Shown: positions 1 to 8,408 of the stretch, in pieces
Layout: every line of letters begins with the position of its first letter
Position numbering within the stretch: position 1 is the first letter of the stretch
Source: a virus
Reading direction: 5' to 3' (one strand)
Length of the DNA: 26,109 bases
IMG/VR virus record: IMGVR_UViG_3300030202_001564
Span: 1-26,109 of that record
Program-made: the position numbers and the translations under genes
The notes under the pieces: model-generated
Told to the model about the DNA's origin: nothing
The model's input: the letters and a program-made list of their open reading frames with translations, nothing else
Database searches by the model: none

Positions 1-2541
1 CCCTGATTTCTGCATCTCAAATCCGTTTGCAGAGCCTACAGTAACCACACCAGCGGTTGATGAACCAGCCGTGATATTGCCAGTAGATGTTACTGTGCCA
101 TTGACGGTTAAGTTATCGTCTACTGTGGTAGCACCATTGAGATAAGAAGTGCCGTTGTTATAGAAATCAAAACTCGTATTAGTAGACCCAACATATAATC
201 CTGTAGTTTGAAGGTCTCCAGTCATTGTACCACCAGCTTTAGGTAAGGCAGCACCAGCAGTTGTAGTAGTAGAAGTTAGCACTGCATCTCTAGCTGCTAT
301 ATCTACACCATCGACTGTGCCTGAGAGAGTAATATTGTTATATACATCAAGCCCAGTTGCTGTAAATTTATGCTCTCTTATTGAGGAGTCGTCATTTATT
401 TGTATTCGAAGACTACCTTCTTTGCCATTTGTACCAGCAAAAGGGTCTTCAGCGTAGCCACGTAATGTAACGTAAGCAATATAATTATCACTTGTGTCTT
501 TCCCATAAAGTTGTAACGCGCCCAACATACTTGGCGTTTGCGCTGAAACATCACTAGTATCATAACTACCAATTACAGGATTGCTTCCCTGGAGCCTTAT
601 ATCATCACCACCTGTGGCAGACGCTGATATTTGAACATAAGCAGCGGTGCTGTTAGTATCATTGCCGTAGACCATAAGGTCAGCGTTCATGTTTACTGTA
701 CCAGAGCCGTTTGGAAATATATTAATATCACCATTTGTGTTTGTTGAGCTGAAAGTACTGCCATCTAATTGTAGGTTATCAATAGTTAAAGAATTAAAAC
801 TTGGGGTGGCAGTCGTTACTAGGCTTTGATTGATAGCTTTTACTGCCGCTAAGTTTGTTAACTCACTGTCCATTAACGCACCAGCAGCCGTAACATTCAC
901 GGTATCAGTTACATCTGCACTAGCTTCAATAGCATTTAATTTACTGTGGTCAGCATCGGTAAAGGTATTTGAGTTAGATGCAGCTTCAACGGCTGTTGCG
1001 ATTTGCGCTGCACTTATAGCACCAGTGTTTCCATTAACACTAAGCACCGCATCAGTAGGTGTTGCAAGTAAAGTAAAATCTGACATCGAGCCAGCAGTAC
1101 CACCATTGTGCATATATGATTTGTTTTCGTCTGAGCGAACTACAACATCGCCTTCTTGAGTTGTTAAAGCTAGATGTGCTGATTGACTATTTGCGGTTTG
1201 CACTGTTACTAAAGCTACTGCTGTAACACTAATTTCTCCAGCGTTTGAAATGCCTACACCTGTTCCAGCAGATAATGCAGCAACAACATTTGCAGTGTCT
1301 GTAACATCAGCTGATGCTTCTATTGCGTTTAACTTAGAATGGTCAGCGTCAGTAAACACATTACTATCAGAAGCACTTTCTACGAGTGTTCTAATTTCAG
1401 CAGCAGTCTGGTCAGCTGTGGCGCTTGCTTCTATGCCATCTAGTTTTGTGCCATCAGCAGCTAAATCACGCCCATCAACTGTGCCAGCTACAACTATATT
1501 TGCACCGTCAAAAGTTGTATTAAGGGTGCCAGTTCCTGTACCTGTATATATTTTAACTTTATTTGCTTCATCTAATTTCAAATAACCACGTTGGGTTCCG
1601 CTATCTTTTAAAGCTATCGAACCTCCACCAGTATCAAGCTCAACACTGGCACCACTACTTTTTAAAACAAGCTCAGTAGAACTTGCAGAGTAGTGATTAG
1701 TTTTTATAGTTGCGTAAGCACTAGAGCCACTGTGCGTATTTAAAAGTCTTATTTCTTGAGAGCTAGAAGGAGCAACAAAAGATATTTGATTTACCCCAGC
1801 TTCTTTCATAACGACTTCAGCGTTAGCGCCAAAATCTAAATTTATTGATTGTGTTGCATCAACTGTAATTTCTTGGGTGCCAGATAATATTGCTGCGTCT
1901 AATTTAAGTGTATCTACCGTAAGGTGAGGGGAAACTATAACGCCACCAGTTCCATTTCCAAACAGCTCTAATGGGTCATTTGTTGTCGATGGTGTTATTT
2001 GCCCGTTATTAAATGTAAAGCCTGTAATGACTACTGGGTCGCCCACAGTCACACTTCCGTTAGTATCAAAGGCAAGTGTATGATTTGCCCTGGTCGTTGC
2101 TGAAGGCAATTCCATATTTATGCTTAGAGGTTCTGTTGGCCCAACGCGCAATGTTCGACTGTCTCGCTCTTCTCTGTCGGCAAGAGCCATCGTTATTGTG
2201 TCAAAGTCAGACTCTAGAGCCGCAGCTGTAATGCTACCACCAGCGGTATATACGCTTGTTCTGGCAAGCGGCACGTCAGATACAATTGTAACGACAGCGT
2301 TGTTTGCTGGTATATTGTCAGAAGTAAACACCACAACACCTGTTCCTGTTGCACTTAACCCAGCATTAGATGAGCCGTCTTGAATAGCGTAGTGTGTGGA
2401 TTCAGACTTTAAAGTTGTGTCAACATATACCTTAAGGTCACTTGTTGCGTTAACCTGGAAGCTAAAAGAAAATGTCGTAAGGCTACCGTTACCCGTGGCC
2501 TGGGTTCGTCTTACCGTATCTGTTACACTAAATGTAGCCAT
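1..2541 (-). CDS. Tail fibre protein (C-terminal part cut by window edge)
   Basis: The frame is open from an ATG at 2541 to the left edge (847 codons, no stop), so the gene continues outside the window. The ATG is preceded by AGGA seven bases upstream. The N-terminus (MATFSVTDTVRRTQATG, then FSFSFQVNATSDLKVYVD) resembles the T7 gp17-type virion-attachment domain that docks a tail fibre on the tail tube. The rest is low-complexity, rich in Gly, Thr, Ser, Asn and Ala, with shaft-like repeats: two copies of FTDADHSKLNAIEASADVTD, one KLDGIEASATADQTAAEI segment and a VDGVDIAARDAVL segment near the left edge. Such repeats are common in marine phage fibres. The likely role is host receptor binding, with the tip beyond the window. 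It follows the internal virion protein genes, as in T7-like virion modules. The family call is firm; receptor and chaperone needs are unknown. Confidence 0.85.
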   Translation of the reverse strand, partial: MATFSVTDTVRRTQATGNGSLTTFSFSFQVNATSDLKVYVDTTLKSESTHYAIQDGSSNAGLSATGTGVVVFTSDNIPANNAVVTIVSDVPLARTSVYTAGGSITAAALESDFDTITMALADREERDSRTLRVGPTEPLSINMELPSATTRANHTLAFDTNGSVTVGDPVVITGFTFNNGQITPSTTNDPLELFGNGTGGVIVSPHLTVDTLKLDAAILSGTQEITVDATQSINLDFGANAEVVMKEAGVNQISFVAPSSSQEIRLLNTHSGSSAYATIKTNHYSASSTELVLKSSGASVELDTGGGSIALKDSGTQRGYLKLDEANKVKIYTGTGTGTLNTTFDGANIVVAGTVDGRDLAADGTKLDGIEASATADQTAAEIRTLVESASDSNVFTDADHSKLNAIEASADVTDTANVVAALSAGTGVGISNAGEISVTAVALVTVQTANSQSAHLALTTQEGDVVVRSDENKSYMHNGGTAGSMSDFTLLATPTDAVLSVNGNTGAISAAQIATAVEAASNSNTFTDADHSKLNAIEASADVTDTVNVTAAGALMDSELTNLAAVKAINQSLVTTATPSFNSLTIDNLQLDGSTFSSTNTNGDINIFPNGSGTVNMNADLMVYGNDTNSTAAYVQISASATGGDDIRLQGSNPVIGSYDTSDVSAQTPSMLGALQLYGKDTSDNYIAYVTLRGYAEDPFAGTNGKEGSLRIQINDDSSIREHKFTATGLDVYNNITLSGTVDGVDIAARDAVLTSTTTTAGAALPKAGGTMTGDLQTTGLYVGSTNTSFDFYNNGTSYLNGATTVDDNLTVNGTVTSTGNITAGSSTAGVVTVGSANGFEMQKSG
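901..1011 (-). repeat. Tail-fibre shaft repeat, copy 2
   Basis: This 37-codon block reads AAQIATAVEAASNSN followed by FTDADHSKLNAIEASADVTDT. It matches the block at 1294-1404 at the protein level, with many synonymous differences. Start-to-start distance is 393 bp. It probably encodes a repeated trimeric shaft element. Confidence 0.75.
1294..1404 (-). repeat. Tail-fibre shaft repeat, copy 1
   Basis: This 37-codon block reads TAAEIRTLVESASDSNV followed by FTDADHSKLNAIEASADVTDT. Twenty consecutive residues are shared with copy 2 while the DNA has drifted, which points to selection on the protein rather than a recent duplication. Confidence 0.75.
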
Positions 2542-2587
2542 AATCTATTCCTAACATTTTGGTTTTGTATATCATAGTCAAATTTTT

Positions 2588-5500
2588 TTAATTCAATAAT
2601 TTTAAAAATTGGTTAACCTCATCGGATGTTGGTGGGTATAAGTTTGTTGGATTTCTACCTGTTTGGTTTCTAAATTCATCTCTTTGCATAGTAAGCGCCC
2701 CTAATTCTGGGTATTCAAAAAGCATAAGATTTTTTGCCATTTGTACACGCATTGAGTTTAATTTTTTTAAGACAGTAATTTTTTGATTAACATTATCTAG
2801 CATCATATAATTATTGCTTTTTATTAAATCGCTAAATTCCTCAACAGCTGTTGGTGTTTTTTGCTTTTGAAATATACTTATGTCTGGATTGTTATATAAT
2901 TGAATAAACCTATCGTATTGTTCTCCATTAAGTTTAATTCTAGGTTCACCCATATTTCTGGGTAAATTTGGAAACCCAAAGCCTAGTGCTTCAAATTCTT
3001 GATTTATAATATTTGCACCAGGTAGTTTTTTAACCTTATAGGGTAAGAATGTTTGCCAACGATTACCACGAGGAGTTCCGTCTTCTAGTGTGTAATCTGT
3101 CTGCATAACAATTTCGCCCCATCTGTTTCTTTTTGGTGGCAACCCTTCAGACAAACCAGGTATACGTGAGCGCATTTGATTTAAAGCTTCATAAAAACCT
3201 CTAATTTCTGGCTGAAATCCAAAATGCTCTACATAGTCATATTGATTTTCTGGCATTGTAGAGCTGGCGCCTGGGTTCATATAGCGCTCAAAAGTAGCTG
3301 TAAGGCTGTTTGGTGCAAGCCCTAATGTGCCAACAGACTGCCCCACAATCATTCCAGCTGTTGCAACTTGCTTTGTTAAAAGCTGTCTAATTCTATCAAT
3401 TTTATCTCTTGATGTTTCGTATTTTGACCCAGCTATATCCATAAATTCGCCAAGAAATTGCACCATTGGCAGTGCAGTTGTAACGTATTTGACTGAACTT
3501 AATGTTAAAAGAACAGCTAAATCATCATGTAATGCGTCATCGTCAGAATATTCAAATGCATTTGCAGCGTCCATTGCCATTGCCATAAGACCAGAAATTG
3601 GGTCATACCGCTCGTAACTTATCCACTCAAAACTGCCGTCATCCTGGCGTATGCCAATAGAGTAGGGGCGATGGTTTTCTAGCCATCTACTTCGCTCACC
3701 ACGAATAGTTGGCCCATAGCCTGTCATTACAACATCATCAAAATATGCCCCTTTTCCCATTGTCACCATAGTTCCCATTAATGTAGAGCCGAATGCTATT
3801 TTAGACGCCATTTCGCGTCGCTCTGCACTGCTGCCTTTTATCAATTTATTTTTAACATTTGGAAAATGAAGTAAAGCAAATGGTGTTCGCTCTGTTATTC
3901 TTCTAATAATCTGCGTTGGTGTTTTGTAAAACGGCAACCATATTTTCGTTATTGGATGAGATACTAAGCCCATTGGTTTTCGCAGTAATTCGGGTAAATC
4001 ATCTTGAAACGTTACCATCTTGGCAAATTCAACACCCTCATCAAAAGCAGATTCTGAATGTAGTGTTTTTAAATAAACAGCATTTGCTGCTTCTTTAGCT
4101 TCTTTGCGTGTTTTAAATTGATTACGATTGGCTCTATAAGCTTCATTTTTTGCCCGTACTGCTAATGCTTCTATTTGCATACCGCGCGCTAGTGACTTTG
4201 AAAACTCATCCATAGTTACCATAGGTCGGTATCCACCCATTCTCATTAAGACGCCAAACGTATCAAATGTGCCAGCAGCAATGCTTTCCATTTTGCCGCC
4301 ACCTTCAGCTGTATTTCTAAGACCAGCACCAGCCCTTGAAATCGCGCGCATATCTATATCAAGTTTTGAAGTGTTGTCTGTTAAACTATTTTCAGTTTTA
4401 AGCGCATGCCAGGCAGCTCTAAAAGCTTGCGGTGCGTATTTAGCTTGAGCTGTTAACATTGTTAAAGCTTCACTTGGACGCCCCTGTAGCAATCTTTCAA
4501 CAACTTGAAGCTCCATCATTACAAAGTTTGATGCAAGGTTAAACGAATGGGTTAATGGGTTGCTTAGAAGTGCTGATGTGTAAATTTCCACAAGCATATC
4601 AGCGCCCCGTCTTAAAACCGAACGCCTTGCAAAATTATGTTTATTCTCAGCTGGTAAAGCATCATACATTGCTAAGATTAAATCAACGCCAGCTTCACCT
4701 CCATACGCATCAAGAAAATCAATTGCATTGTCTTCACCAATTGTTGCTGTTGGTCCTAGATTAGCGTCAGTTGCACCTAACAAAGTACGCATAGCCGCTG
4801 ACCGTTCCTTTGACGGAGACGCTATTATTTTTTGTGTAACAAGACTTCTGCCAATATCTTCTTGAATGCCTACAAGCTGAATAGAAGCAAAACCTTCAAG
4901 TGAAATAGCCTGGGCTGCTTTTATTTTATCTAAAGTGCTATTGGTTTGTTTTGCCTGTTTTATAAGTCTTATTGTTTCTGTTTGCAGCGATAGCACTGTA
5001 CGACGAGCGGCTAATAGCTCTGAATCAGTAAAAAGGCGGTCTCCAGGTTTGCGCTGCATTAAGTCAATAAAGATATCAACAGCGTCAATAGCTTCTGCAT
5101 CTGCTACAACTTCTTTAAACCCTCTATTTCCTTTTCTTAAAATTCTCTGTTTGTCAGCTGTAACGGAGTCTTTGTATGTATTAAAAGTTGCAGATATTAA
5201 GCGTTTAAGCTCTGCTTCTGCTTCGCTCATTGGCTCAACATATTTGCCCTCAGAAACTAACCCAATTTTTGTTAAGTTGGGCAGTATAATTCCTAAACTT
5301 TTATCAGCTTCAGTTGAAAATTCTTGTAAGCGTTGTAACTCATCAGCGCTTGCTGACCGTACAATTACATCATTACCACTAACAGTAACTAATGGTTCGC
5401 TTTCAGTTTTAACAGCAGTACCTAAATCTGTTTTAGGTTTTGGCTTGTTTATAACATCAGCTGCGTCACCAAACAATTTTTTGCCTATTTTCGAAGCTAC

Positions 5501-5641
5501 ACTGCCTAACCCAGCAACTTCAACGCCCTCATCAATTATAGGCTCTTGGGCCATAGGGTCAGCTGTTACAATGCCGTCAGGATTAACAACGTCATTTAAT
5601 TCTAAATTTGGGTCTTGTGCTTCAGAATATTCAATTGCCAT
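2588..5641 (-). CDS. Giant internal virion / polyvalent protein (about 1017 aa)
   Basis: I place the start at the ATG at 5641: AAGGAG lies six bases upstream, whereas the adjacent ATG at 5644 is too close to it and upstream starts run deep into the preceding gene. The protein is largely helical. The N-terminal third is polar. The middle has segments such as LSNPLTHSFNLASNFVMMEL and PITKIWLPFYKTPTQIIRRI, followed by hydrophobic Gly/Ala-rich stretches (FGSTLMGTMVTMGKGAYF; VATAGMIVGQSVGTLGLAP). This matches large phage polyvalent proteins seen at the end of virion operons. By position it corresponds to T7 gp16-like ejection proteins that travel with the DNA into the host envelope. I see no lysozyme or transglycosylase motif. 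It overlaps the upstream gene by 11 bp. The role is inferred from size, composition and gene order. Confidence 0.7.
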   Translation of the reverse strand: MAIEYSEAQDPNLELNDVVNPDGIVTADPMAQEPIIDEGVEVAGLGSVASKIGKKLFGDAADVINKPKPKTDLGTAVKTESEPLVTVSGNDVIVRSASADELQRLQEFSTEADKSLGIILPNLTKIGLVSEGKYVEPMSEAEAELKRLISATFNTYKDSVTADKQRILRKGNRGFKEVVADAEAIDAVDIFIDLMQRKPGDRLFTDSELLAARRTVLSLQTETIRLIKQAKQTNSTLDKIKAAQAISLEGFASIQLVGIQEDIGRSLVTQKIIASPSKERSAAMRTLLGATDANLGPTATIGEDNAIDFLDAYGGEAGVDLILAMYDALPAENKHNFARRSVLRRGADMLVEIYTSALLSNPLTHSFNLASNFVMMELQVVERLLQGRPSEALTMLTAQAKYAPQAFRAAWHALKTENSLTDNTSKLDIDMRAISRAGAGLRNTAEGGGKMESIAAGTFDTFGVLMRMGGYRPMVTMDEFSKSLARGMQIEALAVRAKNEAYRANRNQFKTRKEAKEAANAVYLKTLHSESAFDEGVEFAKMVTFQDDLPELLRKPMGLVSHPITKIWLPFYKTPTQIIRRITERTPFALLHFPNVKNKLIKGSSAERREMASKIAFGSTLMGTMVTMGKGAYFDDVVMTGYGPTIRGERSRWLENHRPYSIGIRQDDGSFEWISYERYDPISGLMAMAMDAANAFEYSDDDALHDDLAVLLTLSSVKYVTTALPMVQFLGEFMDIAGSKYETSRDKIDRIRQLLTKQVATAGMIVGQSVGTLGLAPNSLTATFERYMNPGASSTMPENQYDYVEHFGFQPEIRGFYEALNQMRSRIPGLSEGLPPKRNRWGEIVMQTDYTLEDGTPRGNRWQTFLPYKVKKLPGANIINQEFEALGFGFPNLPRNMGEPRIKLNGEQYDRFIQLYNNPDISIFQKQKTPTAVEEFSDLIKSNNYMMLDNVNQKITVLKKLNSMRVQMAKNLMLFEYPELGALTMQRDEFRNQTGRNPTNLYPPTSDEVNQFLKLLN

Positions 5642-8408
5642 CATTTTCTCCTTGAGAAGCAAATGCACCAGCTGCCACTGCGCTTGGAACGCTAAAGAGC
5701 GCTTGCCCATTTTTTACTTTTTCTTTTAATTGGTTTGTTAATTTTATAGCTAATGTTGGTTGTTTTCCAAATTCTATATCTAAATCAACTGTAACAAGTG
5801 CGCCTTTATCTAATTTCTTAACAACTTTTTGAGCATTTTTTGGGACTATTTTGTCGTAATAATTTTTAACGCCCTCATCGCGCCATCGAGCAAATTGTAC
5901 ATCTCCAGGAGAAATAGCGACATAATCGTAATTGCCTTCTTCAACTGCTTTAGCTAATAATTTTTTAAGTGTTAATTGTGTCCATTTATCTGTGTCGGTT
6001 ACAAAAGGCGCTTTATCTAAACTTCTAGTCATTTTAGCTTGTAATTGGTTAATCTCTTCCCCAAGAATAATAAACTTGTTATCGTAAGATTTATTATTTT
6101 CAAACGGATTAATATCTGAATTTTTATATCTAACAAACCCTAAACGGCCTTCATTATTAAAAGTTCTTCCTAAGAAATTAATGTCTGTAATGTTGTCATT
6201 TTCTCTAAAACTAACATTACTTTCTTTTTTTGCCAAATCAAACCAATCAGAAAAAGGTGTGCGATTTCCTTGTAAATCAACAAAATCATATTCATTCATT
6301 TTGTTAATATATTCTTGTCGAAGATTATCTGTTTTTTCAGACAACGATTTTAATTCTTCTTTTGAAGGTTTAAACCCTCGGCTTCTTCCTTGTTGCGCCC
6401 AATCGCTTTGAATTTCCTCAGCATATAAGACTTTTTCGCCGTCAGCAGAAACAGTTCTATCAGAAACACGCATATGGGCGAGAACATCGTCAAAATCTTC
6501 AAAATGACCCCCCTTATAAGTTTGTTTGCTATCAGGGTATGTTAATAAAAGTTCTCTATAATTTTCTCCACCTGGCTGCGTATAATCATGGAACCTAGTT
6601 GTTTCAGAGTCATAATTTAATAACCCTTCATCTCTTTTAATTTCTTCTAATGCTATTTGCGCTTCATGTAAGGAATAAACAGGTTTATATAGCAACGTAT
6701 TTCGATAATTTTTACTTTCTTCTTTACTGACAAATATGTTGTATCCAAATTCATCATTGCCAGTAATAGTGTAGCCATCTTTGCGGTCTACTTTTTGAAT
6801 AACTTGATAATCTTTATTGTTATAATAAATGTCGCTATGTAAACGATTTCCAGCTTCTTCAAGCACCGCTATTTCGTCAGACTCAAATTCATTACGAAAA
6901 TTTTTGTCAACAATACCGTCATCAGAATAAACTGTTTTAAATTTTTCAATTGTTTTATTTTTTGTTTCTTGATTAAACCCTGTCTCTTTAATGGCTGTTT
7001 CAATATCGCTCAATCTTCCTGGTTCGAGTAAATATTGCTCAAACATTTCTTCAGCACCGTGATTTGGCCCGTAAACTTCATCAGGTGTTAAAATTGTTGG
7101 TTCGTCAAAGTCTATTGTAACACTGTCGGGGTCGCCTGATAATTCAAACGTGTCCAATTCAACACGATTGTCCCGTATGTGTTGTTCTATTTCATCTTTA
7201 GTAACCTTATCTTTATTTAATATTTCATCTAGGCCAAGCCAATCTATCTCGTCTTGTTTTACACCATTTTTTAATAATTGAGATTTAAATTGCTGACCTG
7301 TTCCTTTTTTTTGGTTTAAGGCTTTTGTCACTTCTAATGCTTGAGAGGTAAAACCCTCATAGTCAACTTCTGGCTTAATCTCGTCGCTTTCGTCAGACAC
7401 AAGTTCACCAACTTTTGCCAAAAGGGGGTCTATATCAATTCCTGTATTAAGTTGGCTGCCACCATCAGCCATACGGCTAGATGCCCCTTCACCAAGGCTT
7501 ACAAGCCCTCTACGAGCCGCTTCTACTGCACCAGGGCCAACGCCAGCCAGTAATGTCCCAGCACCGCCGCCAATCGCTGTTGATAAAGCTGTTTGTCCTA
7601 AATTAAAACCATCTTGCGCGTCAGCGCTAACTCCCACATTTTGTCGAGCTAAATCGTAAGCAGCTCCGTATAATGCACCTTCTGTGCCTACCACAGCTGT
7701 CGTTTTAGATAGCATGTTTTTTCTAAGTATTTCTTTAAACGCCATTTTACTCATTTTTTGACCAGCAAATTTACCAGCTGTGCCAATCCCAAGCGTTCCC
7801 AGGCCAACCCACATAAAAGGGTCAGTTGCCATATTTAATGCGGCTCTACCAATGTTGCTGCCTAAAATGCCTGACCTGTCACCCGTTTCGAGTAAGTAAT
7901 ACATTGCCTGGGAAACTTCTGGCGGTGCGTCCATTAATCGAGCTGTATTTACTGCCATAGCAACAGTGTTGTTTTCAAAGGCATTTATAAATTTAACACC
8001 CCAGGCAGCGTATTCATCAAAGTCCATTTCTCTCTTGCTAGGAGGTGCTAGACGCATCGGCCCAGTTTCTTTTCTCCCAGGCGCTTCTAAGTATTTGTGT
8101 AGTGTTCTTGATGCTTTCATCCACATAGGGTCTTCTAGCTGAGAACCTTCTTCTAAGTTTTGTATCTCCTCTAAGCCACCAGGTTTGAAAAGCTCAGAGG
8201 GTAGGGGTCTAATGTCGGCTCTGTACATGTCATAATTTTGAGCTGCTTCAGAGTCCTCATCCATGTTTTCTGGATATTGACCCCAGGGCAGTGGACCCTG
8301 ACCAATGCCTTCATGGGTTTTACCTGTAACAGGATTTACATATATCCAATTATTATCACTATTGCGTGAGTTTTGAAGCGTTTGAAACATTTTAGAAAAT
8401 TCATCCAT
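5631..8408 (-). CDS. Giant polyvalent virion protein with GGENYRE / EEIQSDW domain (about 925 aa)
   Basis: The ATG at 8408 overlaps the previous stop as TAATG; a TTG four codons upstream is possible but less likely. Residues ~170-310 carry Gly/Ala-rich hydrophobic stretches (MWVGLGTLGIGTAGKFAG; GQTALSTAIGGGAGTLLAG), as in ejected proteins that contact membranes. The C-terminal third has a signature I recognise from many large phage polyvalent proteins: YTQPGGENYRELLLTYP, then LAHMRVSDRTVSADGEKVLY, EEIQSDWAQQGRSRGF and finally KWTQLTLKKLLAKAVEEGNY. The biochemical activity of that domain is not known to me; an enzymatic function is plausible from the conserved acidic, Trp and Gln residues. The C-terminus (PSAVAAGAFASQGEN) is typical of such proteins. 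Its place between two internal virion proteins suggests it is packaged and injected. Confidence 0.7.
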   Translation of the reverse strand: MDEFSKMFQTLQNSRNSDNNWIYVNPVTGKTHEGIGQGPLPWGQYPENMDEDSEAAQNYDMYRADIRPLPSELFKPGGLEEIQNLEEGSQLEDPMWMKASRTLHKYLEAPGRKETGPMRLAPPSKREMDFDEYAAWGVKFINAFENNTVAMAVNTARLMDAPPEVSQAMYYLLETGDRSGILGSNIGRAALNMATDPFMWVGLGTLGIGTAGKFAGQKMSKMAFKEILRKNMLSKTTAVVGTEGALYGAAYDLARQNVGVSADAQDGFNLGQTALSTAIGGGAGTLLAGVGPGAVEAARRGLVSLGEGASSRMADGGSQLNTGIDIDPLLAKVGELVSDESDEIKPEVDYEGFTSQALEVTKALNQKKGTGQQFKSQLLKNGVKQDEIDWLGLDEILNKDKVTKDEIEQHIRDNRVELDTFELSGDPDSVTIDFDEPTILTPDEVYGPNHGAEEMFEQYLLEPGRLSDIETAIKETGFNQETKNKTIEKFKTVYSDDGIVDKNFRNEFESDEIAVLEEAGNRLHSDIYYNNKDYQVIQKVDRKDGYTITGNDEFGYNIFVSKEESKNYRNTLLYKPVYSLHEAQIALEEIKRDEGLLNYDSETTRFHDYTQPGGENYRELLLTYPDSKQTYKGGHFEDFDDVLAHMRVSDRTVSADGEKVLYAEEIQSDWAQQGRSRGFKPSKEELKSLSEKTDNLRQEYINKMNEYDFVDLQGNRTPFSDWFDLAKKESNVSFRENDNITDINFLGRTFNNEGRLGFVRYKNSDINPFENNKSYDNKFIILGEEINQLQAKMTRSLDKAPFVTDTDKWTQLTLKKLLAKAVEEGNYDYVAISPGDVQFARWRDEGVKNYYDKIVPKNAQKVVKKLDKGALVTVDLDIEFGKQPTLAIKLTNQLKEKVKNGQALFSVPSAVAAGAFASQGENDGN

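Noticed and set aside
830-1585. Plus-strand open frames with Ala/Ser/Val-rich products
   Set aside because: They mirror the tail-fibre repeats on the other strand; the minus frame is open for 847 codons and has clear fibre motifs.
1-2541. Possible diversity-generating retroelement acting on the tail fibre
   Set aside because: BPP-1-like gene order made this worth checking, but no reverse transcriptase, template repeat or adenine-variable region is visible; the fibre tip lies outside the window.
2553-2581. Promoter for the tail fibre (TTGACT on the minus strand)
   Set aside because: The -35 match is good but the hexamer at 17 bp (AATGTT) is a poor -10 box.
4935-5729. 264-codon open frame on the plus strand
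   Set aside because: It lies fully antisense to the giant internal virion gene, has low-complexity Ser/Ala/Leu composition, no ribosome binding site and no recognisable domain.
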